Positions 20,474 through 33,012 are shown, numbered from the stretch's first letter. The stretch: 64,000 nucleotides of DNA from Pseudoxanthomonas sp. (GCF_002863005.1 NZ_PKDG01000016.1:1-64000); one strand, 5' to 3'. Notes: generated by a model not told the origin, from the letters alone. Program-made: numbers and translations.

Positions 20474-21189
20474 CTTCGCCCGCGCGGCCGCGGCTCTGCC
20501 TGTTGCCCGGCCTGGACGGCACCGGCCGTCTGTACACCCCGTTGATCGCGGCGCTGGCGGATGCCGCGGACGTCGAGGTGTTGTCCTACGACAGCGGACA
20601 CTTCGAAAGTTATCCCGCGCTGGCCGCTGCGATCGAACCCGCGCTGCTGCGCCACGCCGATGTCACCCTCGTGGCCGAGTCCTTCGCCGGCCCCCTCGGA
20701 GTGCTGTTTGCCCATCGTCATCCGGCGCGCGTGCGTGGGTTGGTGATGGCGGCCACGTTCGTCCATGCCCCGTTACCCCTGAGCCGGGCCGGCGCCCGGC
20801 TTCTGGACGCGCTGCCGGCAGTCGCGTCCCCTGTGTTCGCGCTGGAACGACTGTTGGCGGGCCGTGGCCTGCCACCGCCGCTGCGCGCTGAGTTCGAGGC
20901 GATCCTGGCATCGCTGCCCTTTGAGGTGCTGCGCCAGCGTGCGCTCGCGGCGCTGCGCGTGGATGTCCGGCCGCAGCTGGCGGAGCTTCGCGTTCCGCTG
21001 TTGTTTCTGCAGGCGAAGCGCGACAGGCTCATCTGGCCGCAAGCGGCGCGCGAAATCCTGCGCGGGGCGCGCGATGTCCTACATGCGGTGGTCGACGCAC
21101 CGCATTTCCTGTTCCAGATCGCGCCCGCACCGGCAGCCAGCGAGATCCGTCGCTTCCTCGCCCAGCTCGCAGGCGCTGGATCAGCCTGA
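20470..21189 (+). CDS. Alpha/beta-fold hydrolase
   Basis: 239 aa. The oxyanion loop LLPGLDGTGRLYTPLI opens the fold. The nucleophile Ser is in LVAESFAGPLGVLFA (an E-S-F-A-G elbow instead of the usual G-x-S-x-G). The acid is probably the Asp in LQAKRDRLIWP and the base the His in VVDAPHFLFQIAP. An esterase or thioesterase of unknown substrate. The GTG start at 20470 overlaps the DUF2058 stop; its 3' end overlaps the convergent MFS gene by 9 nt. Confidence 0.75.
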   Translation: MTSPARPRLCLLPGLDGTGRLYTPLIAALADAADVEVLSYDSGHFESYPALAAAIEPALLRHADVTLVAESFAGPLGVLFAHRHPARVRGLVMAATFVHAPLPLSRAGARLLDALPAVASPVFALERLLAGRGLPPPLRAEFEAILASLPFEVLRQRALAALRVDVRPQLAELRVPLLFLQAKRDRLIWPQAAREILRGARDVLHAVVDAPHFLFQIAPAPAASEIRRFLAQLAGAGSA

Positions 21190-22365
21190 CGGGATGGGAG
21201 CGCGCACCAGCCAGCGCCAGACGATGCAGGCGGCGAGCAGGGCGATGAACGAAGATGCGAAGAAGGCGGTTCCGCCACCGAAGCGCCACAGCTGGCCAGC
21301 GAGCAGGGCGCCGGTCACGCCGCCGACGCCCGATGACAAGCCATAGAAGACCCCTTGGCCGTGTCCGTTCATGCGGCCGGGGAAGAAGCGCACCAGCAGT
21401 TGCATCGCGGCTGCGAAGAACGCTCCGAAATTCAATGCATGCGTCAGCTGAGCGAGCACCATCACCGGCATGTTGTCGGGAAACAGGCCCGTCACCAGCC
21501 AGCGCACCGATGCGCTGAGCAGCGCCACCATCAGGACGAGGCTCGCATCCCAGCGCCTGAAAATGCGGCTTGCCACGAAGAACACGCCGATCTCCGCCAG
21601 CACGCCCACCGTCCACAACACGCCCTGGGTGGCGGTCGGGTAGCCATGCTCGGACAGGTAGATCGAGAAGAACGTGTAGAACGGACCGAAAGATACCTGC
21701 GTAAGGAACGCTGCGGCGAAGAAGGCGATTACCCGCGGCTGCCGCAGTCGCGAACGGAACGTGTCATCGCCCTCGCGTGTCGGCGGCCGCGGATCGTGCG
21801 CGTACCGATTGAGCAGCGCGGAGCCCAGTACGCCCGCCAGCACGGGCAGCATCAGCCACGGCAGCGCGCCGACGCCGAGCCGACGTTCGTCGATCATCCA
21901 GCCGAAGCCGGCCACCACGACGATGAAACCGATCGAGCCCCAGACGCGGATCAGGCCATAGCGGTCACTGCGCGCGCCCAGGTGCGACATCGTGATCGAT
22001 TCGAACTGCGGCATCACCGCGTTGTAGGCAAAGCAGAAGCCGAGCATCACCGCGAACAGGCCTGCGTGTTCCAACGGAAGCAGGAACAGTGCGAAACAGC
22101 CCAGCGCCAAAGCGCACCCGAGGTGGAGCCACCGGATCGGGTGCGACGCCCGGGCGGCCAGCGTGGTCCACAGGCTGGGCGACACGATGCGCGTGCCGTA
22201 CCACAGGCTCATCAGCACGCTGATGGCGGCCACGCCCAGGCCGCGCGATTCCAGGTACAGGCTCCAGTAGGGCGTGAATGCGCCCAGCGTGGCGTAGTAG
22301 AAGAAGTAGAAGCTCGACAGGTGCGCCGTCGGCACGCGGGGCGAGGACTCGGATGCGGGACCCAT
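21181..22365 (-). CDS. MFS transporter (HcaT / nucleoside-symporter-like)
   Basis: 394 aa with about 12 hydrophobic segments. The opening SFYFFYYATLGAFTPYWSLYLESRGL is the MFS_1-like/HcaT-type first helix, and MPQFESITMSHLGARSDRYGLIRVWGSIGFI is typical of this subgroup. In E. coli HcaT is linked to phenylpropionate, but the substrate here cannot be inferred. It lies 21 nt downstream of the amidohydrolase on the same strand, so the two may be cotranscribed. Confidence 0.8.
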   Translation of the reverse strand: MGPASESSPRVPTAHLSSFYFFYYATLGAFTPYWSLYLESRGLGVAAISVLMSLWYGTRIVSPSLWTTLAARASHPIRWLHLGCALALGCFALFLLPLEHAGLFAVMLGFCFAYNAVMPQFESITMSHLGARSDRYGLIRVWGSIGFIVVVAGFGWMIDERRLGVGALPWLMLPVLAGVLGSALLNRYAHDPRPPTREGDDTFRSRLRQPRVIAFFAAAFLTQVSFGPFYTFFSIYLSEHGYPTATQGVLWTVGVLAEIGVFFVASRIFRRWDASLVLMVALLSASVRWLVTGLFPDNMPVMVLAQLTHALNFGAFFAAAMQLLVRFFPGRMNGHGQGVFYGLSSGVGGVTGALLAGQLWRFGGGTAFFASSFIALLAACIVWRWLVRAPIPSG

Positions 22366-22386
22366 GGTGATCGGGGCAGGAGGTCG

Positions 22387-23832
22387 TCAGTGGCTAGCCG
22401 CCGCGTTCCACGCTGCGACTTTGGCCCGCGTTTCCGCCAGCATCGCATCGAGTGCCGCACGGTCGAAGACCTTCCCGCGAAGCACGACCGTCTCGATGGC
22501 GCGCACTGCCTCGATATCCTCCAACGGGTTCCGTCGCAGCAGGACCAGGTCGGCGGCCCTGCCAGGCAAGATCGCGCCATAACGCTCCAGTTTGCCGAAC
22601 CATGCCGGGCCGCTCCGTGTTGCAGCAACCATCACCTGCGCAGGTGTCAGGCCCTCGCGCACGTACAACGACATTTCGTTGTGGAGTCCGACGCCGGGAT
22701 AATTGTAGGAATTGAGGAAGCCGGCATCCGTTCCCGCCATGATGCGCACGCCAGCCTCCTGCAGCATCGGCAGCACGGCGGCGATCCGCGCGAACCGCTC
22801 GTGTCGCGCGACGATCTGCTCGGGCGTGGCTTTGGCAGCACGCTCGACACGCCATGCGTAGGTCTTGCGCAGCCCAGGGCCGATGTAGGCCAGATAGTCG
22901 TCCCCTTCGTGCGACTCCGTATCCAGGAAGTCGATGATGCGGCTGCCTTCAAGCGTCGGCGTGACCGCTACGCCGCGTTCCGCGAACAGGCGGTACGCTT
23001 TCATCGCGGTATCTCGGTCGAAGCCGGCGTGCAGGCGTCGGTTGGCTTCGGTGCGGTCGATCCGCCCGGCGGCGAAGTCGGCGGCGATCGCGGCCTCGTC
23101 GGCGACGCCCGCCTTGAAGGCATAGTCGAGGTGTTCGATGGAACTCAGCCCGGCTTCGACCGCTTCTCCTACCGTGATGGCCATGGGGATATGGCCGGAG
23201 GTGCGCAGGCCTCGCTTTCTGGCCTGCGAGACCGCATAGAGGAAAAGCTCCGGCTTCAGCGTGCTGTCGGTTATCTTCACGAAGTCGACCGCGTCGCGCT
23301 GTTCACGGTCCAGTGCGGCATCCACCGCAGTCTCATCGCCAACTTCCAGCGTGCCCTTCCAGAGGGGCGCGATGCCTTCGATCTTGGCGCCAGCCGTGAA
23401 CAGTTGAGGGCCGAACAAGCGACCACCGGCGATCTGCGCACGCCATGACAGGACCTGCTCCGGCAGGTCGCCGGAAGCATCGCGGACCGTGGTGATGCCG
23501 TGAGCAACGTAAAGCGGCAACAGAGCCTTGTTCTCTTCGATCAATGCCTCGCCGCCGCCGAAATGGACGTGCATGTCCCAGAGCCCAGGAATGAGGTAAC
23601 GATCGCGTGCGTCCAGGGTGGTCGTTGCCTGCCACGCGCGACCAAGTCTTGCGTCCTGGCCGACGGCGACGATGTCGCCACCGCGGATGGCGACGGCTTG
23701 TCCTGCCAGCGTGCGGCCGTGCTCCACATCCACGACGTTGACATGCCGGATCAACACGTCCGCATGCTCGCCGCCAGCGGATGCCGGCGTGGACACGGCA
23801 AGCAGGACGGACAGCAGGAAACAGGATTTCAT
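22387..23832 (-). CDS. Secreted amidohydrolase-superfamily enzyme (imidazolonepropionase/prolidase-like)
   Basis: 481 aa with a signal peptide (MKSCFLLSVLLAVSTPASAG). Metal-site motifs are in order: H-x-H in WDMHVHFGG, the lysine in DAVDFVKITDS that would be carbamylated, His in TSGHIPMAI, His in SSIEHLDYA and Asp in IMAGTDAGF. This is a binuclear metal hydrolase similar to periplasmic X-Pro dipeptidases. ATG 23832 gives the leader directly; further upstream in-frame codons would add a non-signal extension. It is followed by the MFS transporter, possibly for uptake of the product. Confidence 0.8.
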   Translation of the reverse strand: MKSCFLLSVLLAVSTPASAGGEHADVLIRHVNVVDVEHGRTLAGQAVAIRGGDIVAVGQDARLGRAWQATTTLDARDRYLIPGLWDMHVHFGGGEALIEENKALLPLYVAHGITTVRDASGDLPEQVLSWRAQIAGGRLFGPQLFTAGAKIEGIAPLWKGTLEVGDETAVDAALDREQRDAVDFVKITDSTLKPELFLYAVSQARKRGLRTSGHIPMAITVGEAVEAGLSSIEHLDYAFKAGVADEAAIAADFAAGRIDRTEANRRLHAGFDRDTAMKAYRLFAERGVAVTPTLEGSRIIDFLDTESHEGDDYLAYIGPGLRKTYAWRVERAAKATPEQIVARHERFARIAAVLPMLQEAGVRIMAGTDAGFLNSYNYPGVGLHNEMSLYVREGLTPAQVMVAATRSGPAWFGKLERYGAILPGRAADLVLLRRNPLEDIEAVRAIETVVLRGKVFDRAALDAMLAETRAKVAAWNAAASH

Positions 23833-23913
23833 GATGGATTCCGGGCGTATGCGTACCTGCATATCGTACGCGGCCCCCATCCCGTCGTGAGGAGGCACGT
23901 GTCGTCCTTGGAG

Positions 23914-26597
<2,684 letters not shown>

Positions 26598-26601
<4 letters not shown>

Positions 26602-27686
26602 GCGGCCTGCTCCACGGCATGGGCAGGCAACCGGCGCGGAGGAATGCCGGCGACGGCGTCGGCGATGGCGCGGATATGCGGCGGCGTGGTGCCGCAGCAA
26701 CCGCCCACCAGGTTGAGCAGGCCGGCTTCGGCGAACTCCTTCAGCGTGGCGGCCATCTCCTCGGGCGTCTCGTCGTATTCGCCGAACGCGTTGGGGAGAC
26801 CCGCGTTGGGGTGTGCGCTGACATACGCATCGGCCACGGTGGCCAGCGTTTCGACATGTTCGCGCAGGTCCCGTGCGCCCAGCGCGCAATTCAGTCCGAC
26901 CGACAGCGGTCGGCTGTGTGCGACGGACGCGTAGAACGCTTCAGCGGTCTGTCCGGACAACGTGCGGCCGGACGCGTCGGTGATGGTGCCGGAGATCATG
27001 ACCGGCAGCCGGCCGCCGCGCGCGTCGAAGACTTCCTCGATCGCAAACAGCGCCGCCTTGGCGTTGAGCGTATCGAAGATGGTTTCCACCATCAGCGTGT
27101 CCGCACCGCCATCGATCAGGCCTTCGATGGCCTCGCGATAGGTCGTGCGCAGTTCATCGAAACTGGTGTTGCGGTACCCCGGATCGTTGACGTCGGGACT
27201 GATCGAGGCGGTACGGCTGGTCGGGCCGAGCACGCCGATCACGAAGCGCGGTTTGGCGGGCGTGGTTGCTTCGATGGCGTCGCAGCACTGGCGTGCGACG
27301 CGGGCCCCGGCCTTGTTCAACTCGTACACCAGGTGTTCCAGGCGGTAATCGGCCTGGCTGATCGCGGTGGCGTTGAAGGTATTGGTTTCGATCAGGTCGG
27401 CGCCGGCGTCCAGATACGCGGTGTGCACGCCAGCGATCACGTCGGGCTTGGTGAGGAGCAGCAGGTCGTTGTTGCCCTTGAGGTCGTGGTCGCAGCCGGG
27501 GCCGTGTGGGTGCGGGTGGGCGGCATCGCAGCCGTCGGCGAACCGCTGGCCTCTATAGTCGGCTTCCTGCAGGCCGTGGCGCTGGATCATCGTGCCCATG
27601 GCGCCGTCTATGATCAGAATGCGTTCTTCGAGGGCCTTGAGCAGCAACGCGGCGCGGGCGGGGTGTAACCAGGGGAGGGTCTTCAT
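26598..27686 (-). CDS. metH: Homocysteine S-methyltransferase domain protein (first part of split MetH)
   Basis: 362 aa, the N-terminal module of cobalamin-dependent methionine synthase as a stand-alone protein. [15 protein letters not shown] opens the barrel. The zinc-binding cysteines are in [12 protein letters not shown] and [17 protein letters not shown]. The ATG at 27686 overlaps the stop of the ArsR/methyltransferase regulator (ATGA) and its own stop overlaps the second metH gene (GTGA), so all three are coupled. A split MetH is known in xanthomonads. Confidence 0.92.
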
Positions 27687-28612
27687 GGCTTCTGCGCGGT
27701 CAGCGACAACACTTCGAAATGGGGTGGACGGCGTTCGCGGGTGACGGTTTCGGCGTTGGCGATCTCCAGCCCCGCCTTCTCGGCGAACTTGCGGAGTTCC
27801 TTCTCCGAGAAGCCGAGGTTGACGTGGCCGTAGGCGTCGACGACCGACTTGTGTTCATGCTTGCCGAGGCTGCTGAGCAGCAGGCGGCCGCCCCGGCGCA
27901 GCACGCGGGCCGCTTCGGCGACGGCCTGCGCCGGTTTGGCCGAGTAGGTGAGCGCATGCATCAGCACGACCAGATCGAAGCTGCCGTCCTTGAACGGCAG
28001 CGCATGCATGTCGCCCTCACGGACCTCCACGTTCGGGAAGCGGCGCAGGCGCTCCCCGGCCGCCGCCACGACGCGGCTGCTGGTATCGATGCAGACGTAG
28101 CGCTTGGCATGCGGCGAGAGCAGTTCGGCCAGCACGCCGTCGCCGGACGCGATGTCGAGCACGTCGCCGGTTTCCAGCAGGGGCAGGGCGGTGCGGGCCA
28201 GCGCTTCCCAGGTACGTCCGGGCGAGTAGTGGCGTTCCATGTCGCCGGCCACGCTGTCGGCCCAGTTCTGGTCCGCGGCGCGGTTGGCCAGCACGGCCGC
28301 GATGCGCTCGGCATCCTGGCGCAGCAAGGGGTCGTCGCTGCCATCGCGCAGGCTGCGCCAGAGTTCGCGTTGGACGGTGTCCAGGTTGTCTTCGTCGAAG
28401 CGGTAGTACGCCGATACCCCGGCGCGGCGGTCGCGCGCCAGGCCGGCTTCCTTCAGCTTTGCCAGATGCGTGGATACGCGTGGCTGGGCCAACTGGGTGA
28501 TCGCCGACAGCTCGGCTACGGTCAACTCCTCGCGGGACAGCAATGCCAGCAGGCGCACGCGCGTGGCGTCGGCGAATACTTTCAGGCGGGCCGACCAGGC
28601 TTCGAGATCCAT
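27683..28612 (-). CDS. ArsR-type regulator fused to a SAM-dependent methyltransferase domain
   Basis: 309 aa. Residues ~1-90 are an ArsR winged helix ([20 protein letters not shown], then [16 protein letters not shown]). Residues ~130-309 form a class I methyltransferase fold with the SAM motif [14 protein letters not shown] and [20 protein letters not shown]. It is the first gene of the metH operon. By position and fold it probably senses SAM or S-adenosylhomocysteine and represses metH (SahR-like; inference). Whether the methyltransferase half is active or only a ligand sensor is unknown. The start at 28612 is immediately preceded by a palindromic operator. Confidence 0.85.
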   Translation of the reverse strand: MDLEAWSARLKVFADATRVRLLALLSREELTVAELSAITQLAQPRVSTHLAKLKEAGLARDRRAGVSAYYRFDEDNLDTVQRELWRSLRDGSDDPLLRQDAERIAAVLANRAADQNWADSVAGDMERHYSPGRTWEALARTALPLLETGDVLDIASGDGVLAELLSPHAKRYVCIDTSSRVVAAAGERLRRFPNVEVREGDMHALPFKDGSFDLVVLMHALTYSAKPAQAVAEAARVLRRGGRLLLSSLGKHEHKSVVDAYGHVNLGFSEKELRKFAEKAGLEIANAETVTRERRPPHFEVLSLTAQKP

Positions 28613-28613
28613 A

Positions 28614-28643
28614 AATATCTTCCTATCGCGATATAGAGATATT
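28614..28643. promoter_or_regulatory. Palindromic operator at the metH regulator start
   Basis: 7-bp arms AATATCT (28614-28620) and AGATATT (28637-28643) surround a central 10-bp palindrome TATCGCGATA (28624-28633). The site begins one base from the ArsR-type gene's start codon and covers its ribosome binding region. It is AT-rich in a high-GC context, as expected for an ArsR-family operator acting on its own operon. Confidence 0.65.
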
Positions 28644-28737
28644 CTGAAGTTCGGCGCCGCCCGCGGTCAACCCATGGCATACGCCGACGGATGGTGGCGG
28701 GTTACAATTGGTATCTAACTTTGGTCGAGGGGTACCC

Positions 28738-29886
28738 GTGGATTTCGCATTCACCGAAGAGCAGTTGATGATCCAGGACGTCGCGCGCCGGATCGCCCAG
28801 GAAAAGATCGGCCCGAGCGCCGAGCACCACGACCGGACCGGCGAGTTCCCGCTGGACAACATCCGCCTGCTGGGCGAGAACGGCCTGATGGGTATCGAAG
28901 TGCCGGCGGAATACGGCGGCGCCGGCATGGATCCCATCGCCTACGTGCTGGCCATGATCGAAATCGCGGCAGCCGACGCCGCGCACTCCACCATCGTGTC
29001 GGTGAACAATTCGCTGTTCTGCAACGGCATCCTGACCTTCGGCACGGAAGAGCAGAAGCAGACCTACGTGCGGGCCATTGCCGAAGGCCGGGAGATCGGC
29101 GCGTTCGCGCTGACCGAACCGCAGTCCGGCTCCGACGCCACCGCGATGCGCTGCCGTGCCGTCAAGCAGGCGGATGGCAGCTTCGTCATCAATGGCAAGA
29201 AGAGCTGGATCACCTCCGGCCCCGTCGCCAAGTACATCGTGCTGTTCGCGATGAGCGAACCCGACAAGGGCGCGCGCGGCATCACCGCGTTCATGATCGA
29301 CACGGAGAAGGCCGGGTTCCATCGCGGCAAGACCGAGCCGAAGCTGGGTATCCGTGCCTCGGCGACGTGCGAGATCGAATTCACCGATTACGTGGCGAGC
29401 GCGGATACCGTGCTGGGCAAGGAAGGCGAGGGCTTCAAGATCGCCATGGGCGTGCTGGATGCCGGTCGCATCGGGATCGCCAGCCAGGCGATCGGCATCG
29501 CGCGTGCTGCGTACGAAGCCACCATCGCGTACGTCAAGGAACGCAAGGCATTCGGCGCGCCGATCGGCACGTTCCAGATGACCCAGGCCAAGATCGCCGA
29601 CATGAAGTGCAAGCTGGACGCCGCCACCCTGCTGACGCTGCGTGCCGCATGGGTGAAGGGGCAGGGCCAGCGCTTCAGCAACGAAGCGGCCATCGCCAAG
29701 CTCACCGCTTCCGAAGCCGCCATGTGGATCACCCACCAGGCGCTGCAGATCCACGGCGGCATGGGGTATTCGAAGGAAATGCCGATCGAGCGATACTTCC
29801 GCGATGCCAAGATCACCGAGATCTACGAGGGCACCTCGGAGATCCAGCGCCTGGTGATCGCGCGCATCGAGACCGGGCTGCGCTGA
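28738..29886 (+). CDS. Acyl-CoA dehydrogenase
   Basis: 382 aa FAD flavoenzyme making the first alpha,beta double bond in fatty-acyl-CoA or branched-chain acyl-CoA breakdown. Signatures: GAFALTEPQSGSDATAMRC, WITSGPVAKYIVLFA, and the catalytic Glu near residue 364 in ITEIYEGTSEIQRLVIAR. QIHGGMGYSKEMPIERYFRD is typical of short/medium-chain enzymes. The GTG at 28738 has GAGG seven bases upstream and gives the usual N terminus VDFAFTEEQLMIQD. A TACAAT -10-like box at 28703-28708 precedes it. Substrate chain length cannot be decided. Confidence 0.92.
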   Translation: MDFAFTEEQLMIQDVARRIAQEKIGPSAEHHDRTGEFPLDNIRLLGENGLMGIEVPAEYGGAGMDPIAYVLAMIEIAAADAAHSTIVSVNNSLFCNGILTFGTEEQKQTYVRAIAEGREIGAFALTEPQSGSDATAMRCRAVKQADGSFVINGKKSWITSGPVAKYIVLFAMSEPDKGARGITAFMIDTEKAGFHRGKTEPKLGIRASATCEIEFTDYVASADTVLGKEGEGFKIAMGVLDAGRIGIASQAIGIARAAYEATIAYVKERKAFGAPIGTFQMTQAKIADMKCKLDAATLLTLRAAWVKGQGQRFSNEAAIAKLTASEAAMWITHQALQIHGGMGYSKEMPIERYFRDAKITEIYEGTSEIQRLVIARIETGLR

Positions 29887-29909
29887 GGCCCGGGCCAGTC
29901 CGGTACGGA

Positions 29910-29931
29910 AACGCCGCCGCGAGGCGGCGTT
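29910..29931 (+). terminator. Hairpin after acyl-CoA dehydrogenase
   Basis: A 9-bp stem (29910-29918 with 29923-29931, AACGCCGCC/GGCGGCGTT) with a 4-nt loop, followed by a short C/T stretch. It lies 24 nt after the dehydrogenase stop. Confidence 0.65.
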
Positions 29932-30051
29932 CTTCGTTACGGGACGCGTGCACGGACGACCCCCGTCTTTGGTCATGGGACCCGGGACCGGCGCTCCGCT
30001 AAAGTGGCCTGATGCGGGGGTCTGTCCCCCGTTTTCCTCCTGGAGACCCCG

Positions 30052-31929
30052 ATGCGCAAAACCCTGATCGTCTGTGCCCTCACGCTGGCCCTGGCTGCCT
30101 GCGACAAGGGCCCTGTTCCGGCTGCCGGCACCACTGCGGATGCGGCGACCCCGGCGGCGTCCGCCGCCGATGTCGCAGCAGAAAGCAAGCGGCTGAACGA
30201 GTGGTTCGACAAGAAGTACGAGGAACAACTGAAGTTCAGCCCCATCCAGCTGACGTTCCAGGGTCGCAAGGACCTGTACGACCAGGTCGACGACATGTCG
30301 GAGAAAGCGACGCGCGACCAGGTCGCGTGGCAACAGGCCAGCGTCGAGGAAATGGAGAAGACCTTCGACTACGCCAAGCTCGACGACGAGGCGAAGTTCT
30401 CCTACGACCTGTGGAAGCTGCAGTACGAGAACGCGCGCGACGGCCTGCCGTTCCTGCTGGACGGCTACGCATTCGACCAGATGAACGGTGCCCAGGGCTT
30501 CTGGCCGACCTTCCTGATCAGCTTCCACAAGGTCGATGAAGAGGCCGACTACACGGCTTACATCGCCCGCCTGAAGGCCACCCAGCGCGCCTTCGACCAG
30601 TTGCTGGAGCGCGCACGCGCATCGGCAGCCGAAGGCGTGCGCCCGCCGAAGTTCGCCTACGAGGGCGTGATCGACCAGGCGAAGAAGGTGGTGACCGGCG
30701 CGCCATTCTCGGCCGGCAAGGATTCGGCGATCTGGGCCGATGCGCAGGCCAAGGCCGATGCGCTGGTCAAGGCCGGCAAGATCGATGCGGCGCGTGCGAC
30801 CGCCCTGAAGGACGAAGCGCGCAAGGCGCTGCTGGAGCAGTTCAAGCCGGCCTATGACGGCGTGATCGCGTGGAGCGAAGAGGAACTGCCGAAAGCGGCG
30901 GTCAACGCGACCGGCGTGGGTACGACGCACAAGAACGGCAAGGCGTACTACGAGTACCAGCTGCGGCAGATGACGACCACCGGCATGACCGCCGACGAGA
31001 TCCATGCGCTCGGCCTGAAGGAAGTCGAGCGCATCAAGGGCGAGATGACGGCACTAAAGGACAAGGTCGGCTTCAAGGGTGACCTGGACGCCTTCTTCGC
31101 CTTCATCGACAGCGACAAGCAGTTCAAGTATCCGAATACCGATGCCGGCCGCCAGGCCTACATCGACGATGCAACCCGCGCCATCGACAACATCAAGAAG
31201 GTGTTGCCGCAGTACTTCGGCCTGCTGCCGAAGGCGGACCTGGTGGTGAAGCGCGTGGAACCTTTCCGCGAGCAGGACGGCGCCGCACAGCATTACTACC
31301 CAGGAACTCCGGATGGCTCCCGTCCGGGCGTGTATTACGCGCATCTCTCCGACATGAACGCCATGCCGAAGCCCGAGCTGGAGGTCATTGCGTACCACGA
31401 GGGCCTGCCGGGCCACCACATGCAGATCGCCATCGCGCAGGAACTGACCGGCGTGCCGAAATTCCGTACGCAGTACGGCGTGACCGCATACGCCGAGGGG
31501 TGGGGCCTGTATTCGGAATGGCTTGCGAAAGAAATGCCGGGCACATACCAGGACCCGTACTCCGAGTTCGGTCGCCTGAGTTCCGAGATGTGGCGTGCGA
31601 TCCGCCTGGTGGTGGATACCGGCCTGCATGCGAAGGGCTGGACGGAGCAGCAGGCCGTCGAGTACTTCGATGCCAACAGCGCGGTACCGCGTGCGGCGAT
31701 CGAGTCGGAGGTGAAGCGCTACCTGATCATGCCGGGGCAGGCCACGGCCTACAAGATCGGCATGATCAAGATCCAGGAACTCCGCAAGAAGGCTGAAACC
31801 GAACTCGGCGACAAATTCGATATCAAGGGGTTCCACGACACCGTGCTGGGCGGAGGCGCGTTGCCGCTGACCCTGCTGGAGCGTCGTGTTGACCAGTGGA
31901 TCGCGAAGGAAAAGGCCAAGCAAGCCTGA
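30052..31929 (+). CDS. DUF885 family lipoprotein (putative metallopeptidase)
   Basis: 625 aa. An N-terminal lipobox (ALTLALAACDKG) predicts a membrane-anchored lipoprotein, followed by a low-complexity Ala-rich spacer. The C-terminal half has YHEGLPGHHMQIAIAQEL, an H-E-x3-H-H motif that looks like a zinc site, then AYAEGWGLYSEWLAKE, the DUF885 hallmark pair. Members are thought to be peptidases, but few have been tested. It stands alone, bounded by hairpins at 29910 and 31951. Confidence 0.85.
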   Translation: MRKTLIVCALTLALAACDKGPVPAAGTTADAATPAASAADVAAESKRLNEWFDKKYEEQLKFSPIQLTFQGRKDLYDQVDDMSEKATRDQVAWQQASVEEMEKTFDYAKLDDEAKFSYDLWKLQYENARDGLPFLLDGYAFDQMNGAQGFWPTFLISFHKVDEEADYTAYIARLKATQRAFDQLLERARASAAEGVRPPKFAYEGVIDQAKKVVTGAPFSAGKDSAIWADAQAKADALVKAGKIDAARATALKDEARKALLEQFKPAYDGVIAWSEEELPKAAVNATGVGTTHKNGKAYYEYQLRQMTTTGMTADEIHALGLKEVERIKGEMTALKDKVGFKGDLDAFFAFIDSDKQFKYPNTDAGRQAYIDDATRAIDNIKKVLPQYFGLLPKADLVVKRVEPFREQDGAAQHYYPGTPDGSRPGVYYAHLSDMNAMPKPELEVIAYHEGLPGHHMQIAIAQELTGVPKFRTQYGVTAYAEGWGLYSEWLAKEMPGTYQDPYSEFGRLSSEMWRAIRLVVDTGLHAKGWTEQQAVEYFDANSAVPRAAIESEVKRYLIMPGQATAYKIGMIKIQELRKKAETELGDKFDIKGFHDTVLGGGALPLTLLERRVDQWIAKEKAKQA

Positions 31930-31950
31930 GTCATTCCTTCCACGGTAAGA

Positions 31951-31984
31951 AAGAACCCCGGCTCAAGCCGGGGTTCTTGTTTTC
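31951..31984. terminator. Rho-independent terminator after the DUF885 gene
   Basis: A 12-bp stem (31951-31962 with 31967-31978, AAGAACCCCGGC/GCCGGGGTTCTT) with a TCAA loop, followed by GTTTTC. It lies between convergent genes and could serve both. Confidence 0.88.
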
Positions 31985-31989
31985 AGACG

Positions 31990-32886
31990 TCAGTGCGAGG
32001 CGGTCAGCAGGTCGACGTTCGCGGGGAGCCACGCATCGAACGTCGCCGGCGCCCGACCGGTCAGCGCGGCGTAATCGTCGGTCACTTCGCCCAGGTCGCC
32101 GGCCGCCGTCGCCACATCGAACGAAGTGAACACGTCCGCAAGCACCGGCGGAAATCCATGTCCGCGCAACCCCTCGGCCAGTTGGTCCGGCGTGACACCG
32201 ACGATCGCCAGCGGTTTGCCGAGCGCCGCGCTAACTTTCGCGGCAATCTCGCGGGCGCTCAGCGCCTGCGTGCCGGTGAGCGTGAACGTGCGGTTCGCGG
32301 TGCTGTCGGCGGCGAGCGCTACGGCCGCGGCATGTGCCAGGTCTTCGCGGGCGATGTAGGCGACGCCGCCCTCACCGGCGGCGGTGACCCATTCGCCCGA
32401 TGCGAGCGCGGACGGAAGCGAATACGCCAGGTTCTCGGCATACCAGGCATTGCGAAGCATGGTCCATCCTAGACCGCTGGCCTCCAGTGCTTGTTCGGTA
32501 CCCAGATGGTCGGGTGCGAACGCGACGTGCGACGTGGCGGGCGAGGGCAGCGACGTATAGACGACATGCTTAACACCGGCCTCGACCGCCGCCTGCACGG
32601 CGGTACGGTGTTGCGCCAGGCGCTTGCCCGGTTCGAGCAGTGCGTCGGTGCTGACCAGCAGCACCCGGTCCGCGCCGGCGAAGGCGGTCGCCAGCGTGGC
32701 GGGTGCGTCAAAGTCCGCGGCGCGCACAATCACGCCGGCGGCGGCGAGGTCCGCCAGGGCCTCCGGCTTGCGGCTGGTGGCGATGATGCGGGCGGGCGGG
32801 ACCTTCAGGGTTTCCAGCAGGTGGCGCACCACGGCGTGGCCGAGATGACCGGCTGCGCCGGTGACGAGCAGGGTGGGGGAAGACAT
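31990..32886 (-). CDS. NmrA-family NAD(P)-binding reductase (quinone oxidoreductase 2-like)
   Basis: 298 aa atypical short-chain dehydrogenase. The nucleotide-binding motif VTGAAGHLGHAVVRHL opens the protein and the DHLGTEQALEASGLGWTMLR segment is typical of the QorB/YtfG and NmrA group. It lacks the YxxxK catalytic pair of classical SDRs, as expected for this subgroup. It probably reduces quinones or senses NADP(H). It is divergent from an HxlR regulator, a very common pairing for this family, with repeated GGTAACC elements between them. Confidence 0.85.
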   Translation of the reverse strand: MSSPTLLVTGAAGHLGHAVVRHLLETLKVPPARIIATSRKPEALADLAAAGVIVRAADFDAPATLATAFAGADRVLLVSTDALLEPGKRLAQHRTAVQAAVEAGVKHVVYTSLPSPATSHVAFAPDHLGTEQALEASGLGWTMLRNAWYAENLAYSLPSALASGEWVTAAGEGGVAYIAREDLAHAAAVALAADSTANRTFTLTGTQALSAREIAAKVSAALGKPLAIVGVTPDQLAEGLRGHGFPPVLADVFTSFDVATAAGDLGEVTDDYAALTGRAPATFDAWLPANVDLLTASH

Positions 32887-32902
32887 GGCGGCTCCTGGGT
32901 CT

Positions 32903-32996
32903 GGTAACGGAAAGGATATTGGTTACCCTATGGTAGTAATGGACGACGCCCGTACAAGCAGGGTGTCCGAAGTAACCCGGTTACCCGGAGGTAACC
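32903..32996. promoter_or_regulatory. Cluster of GGTAACC/GGTTACC elements between the reductase and hxlR
   Basis: Full or partial copies occur at 32903-32908 (GGTAAC), 32921-32927 (GGTTACC), 32972-32977 (GTAACC), 32979-32985 (GGTTACC) and 32990-32996 (GGTAACC). Three are crowded into 25 bp upstream of hxlR and two flank the reductase start. They are likely HxlR-type operators controlling both directions. Confidence 0.6.
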
Positions 32997-33012
32997 GATC
33001 CTGGAGATCCTC

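Noticed and set aside
28613..28737. Possible SAM, SAH or cobalamin riboswitch upstream of the metH operon
   Set aside because: Only ~125 bp shared with the divergent acyl-CoA dehydrogenase; no B12-box or SAH-riboswitch core was seen, only the palindromic operator.
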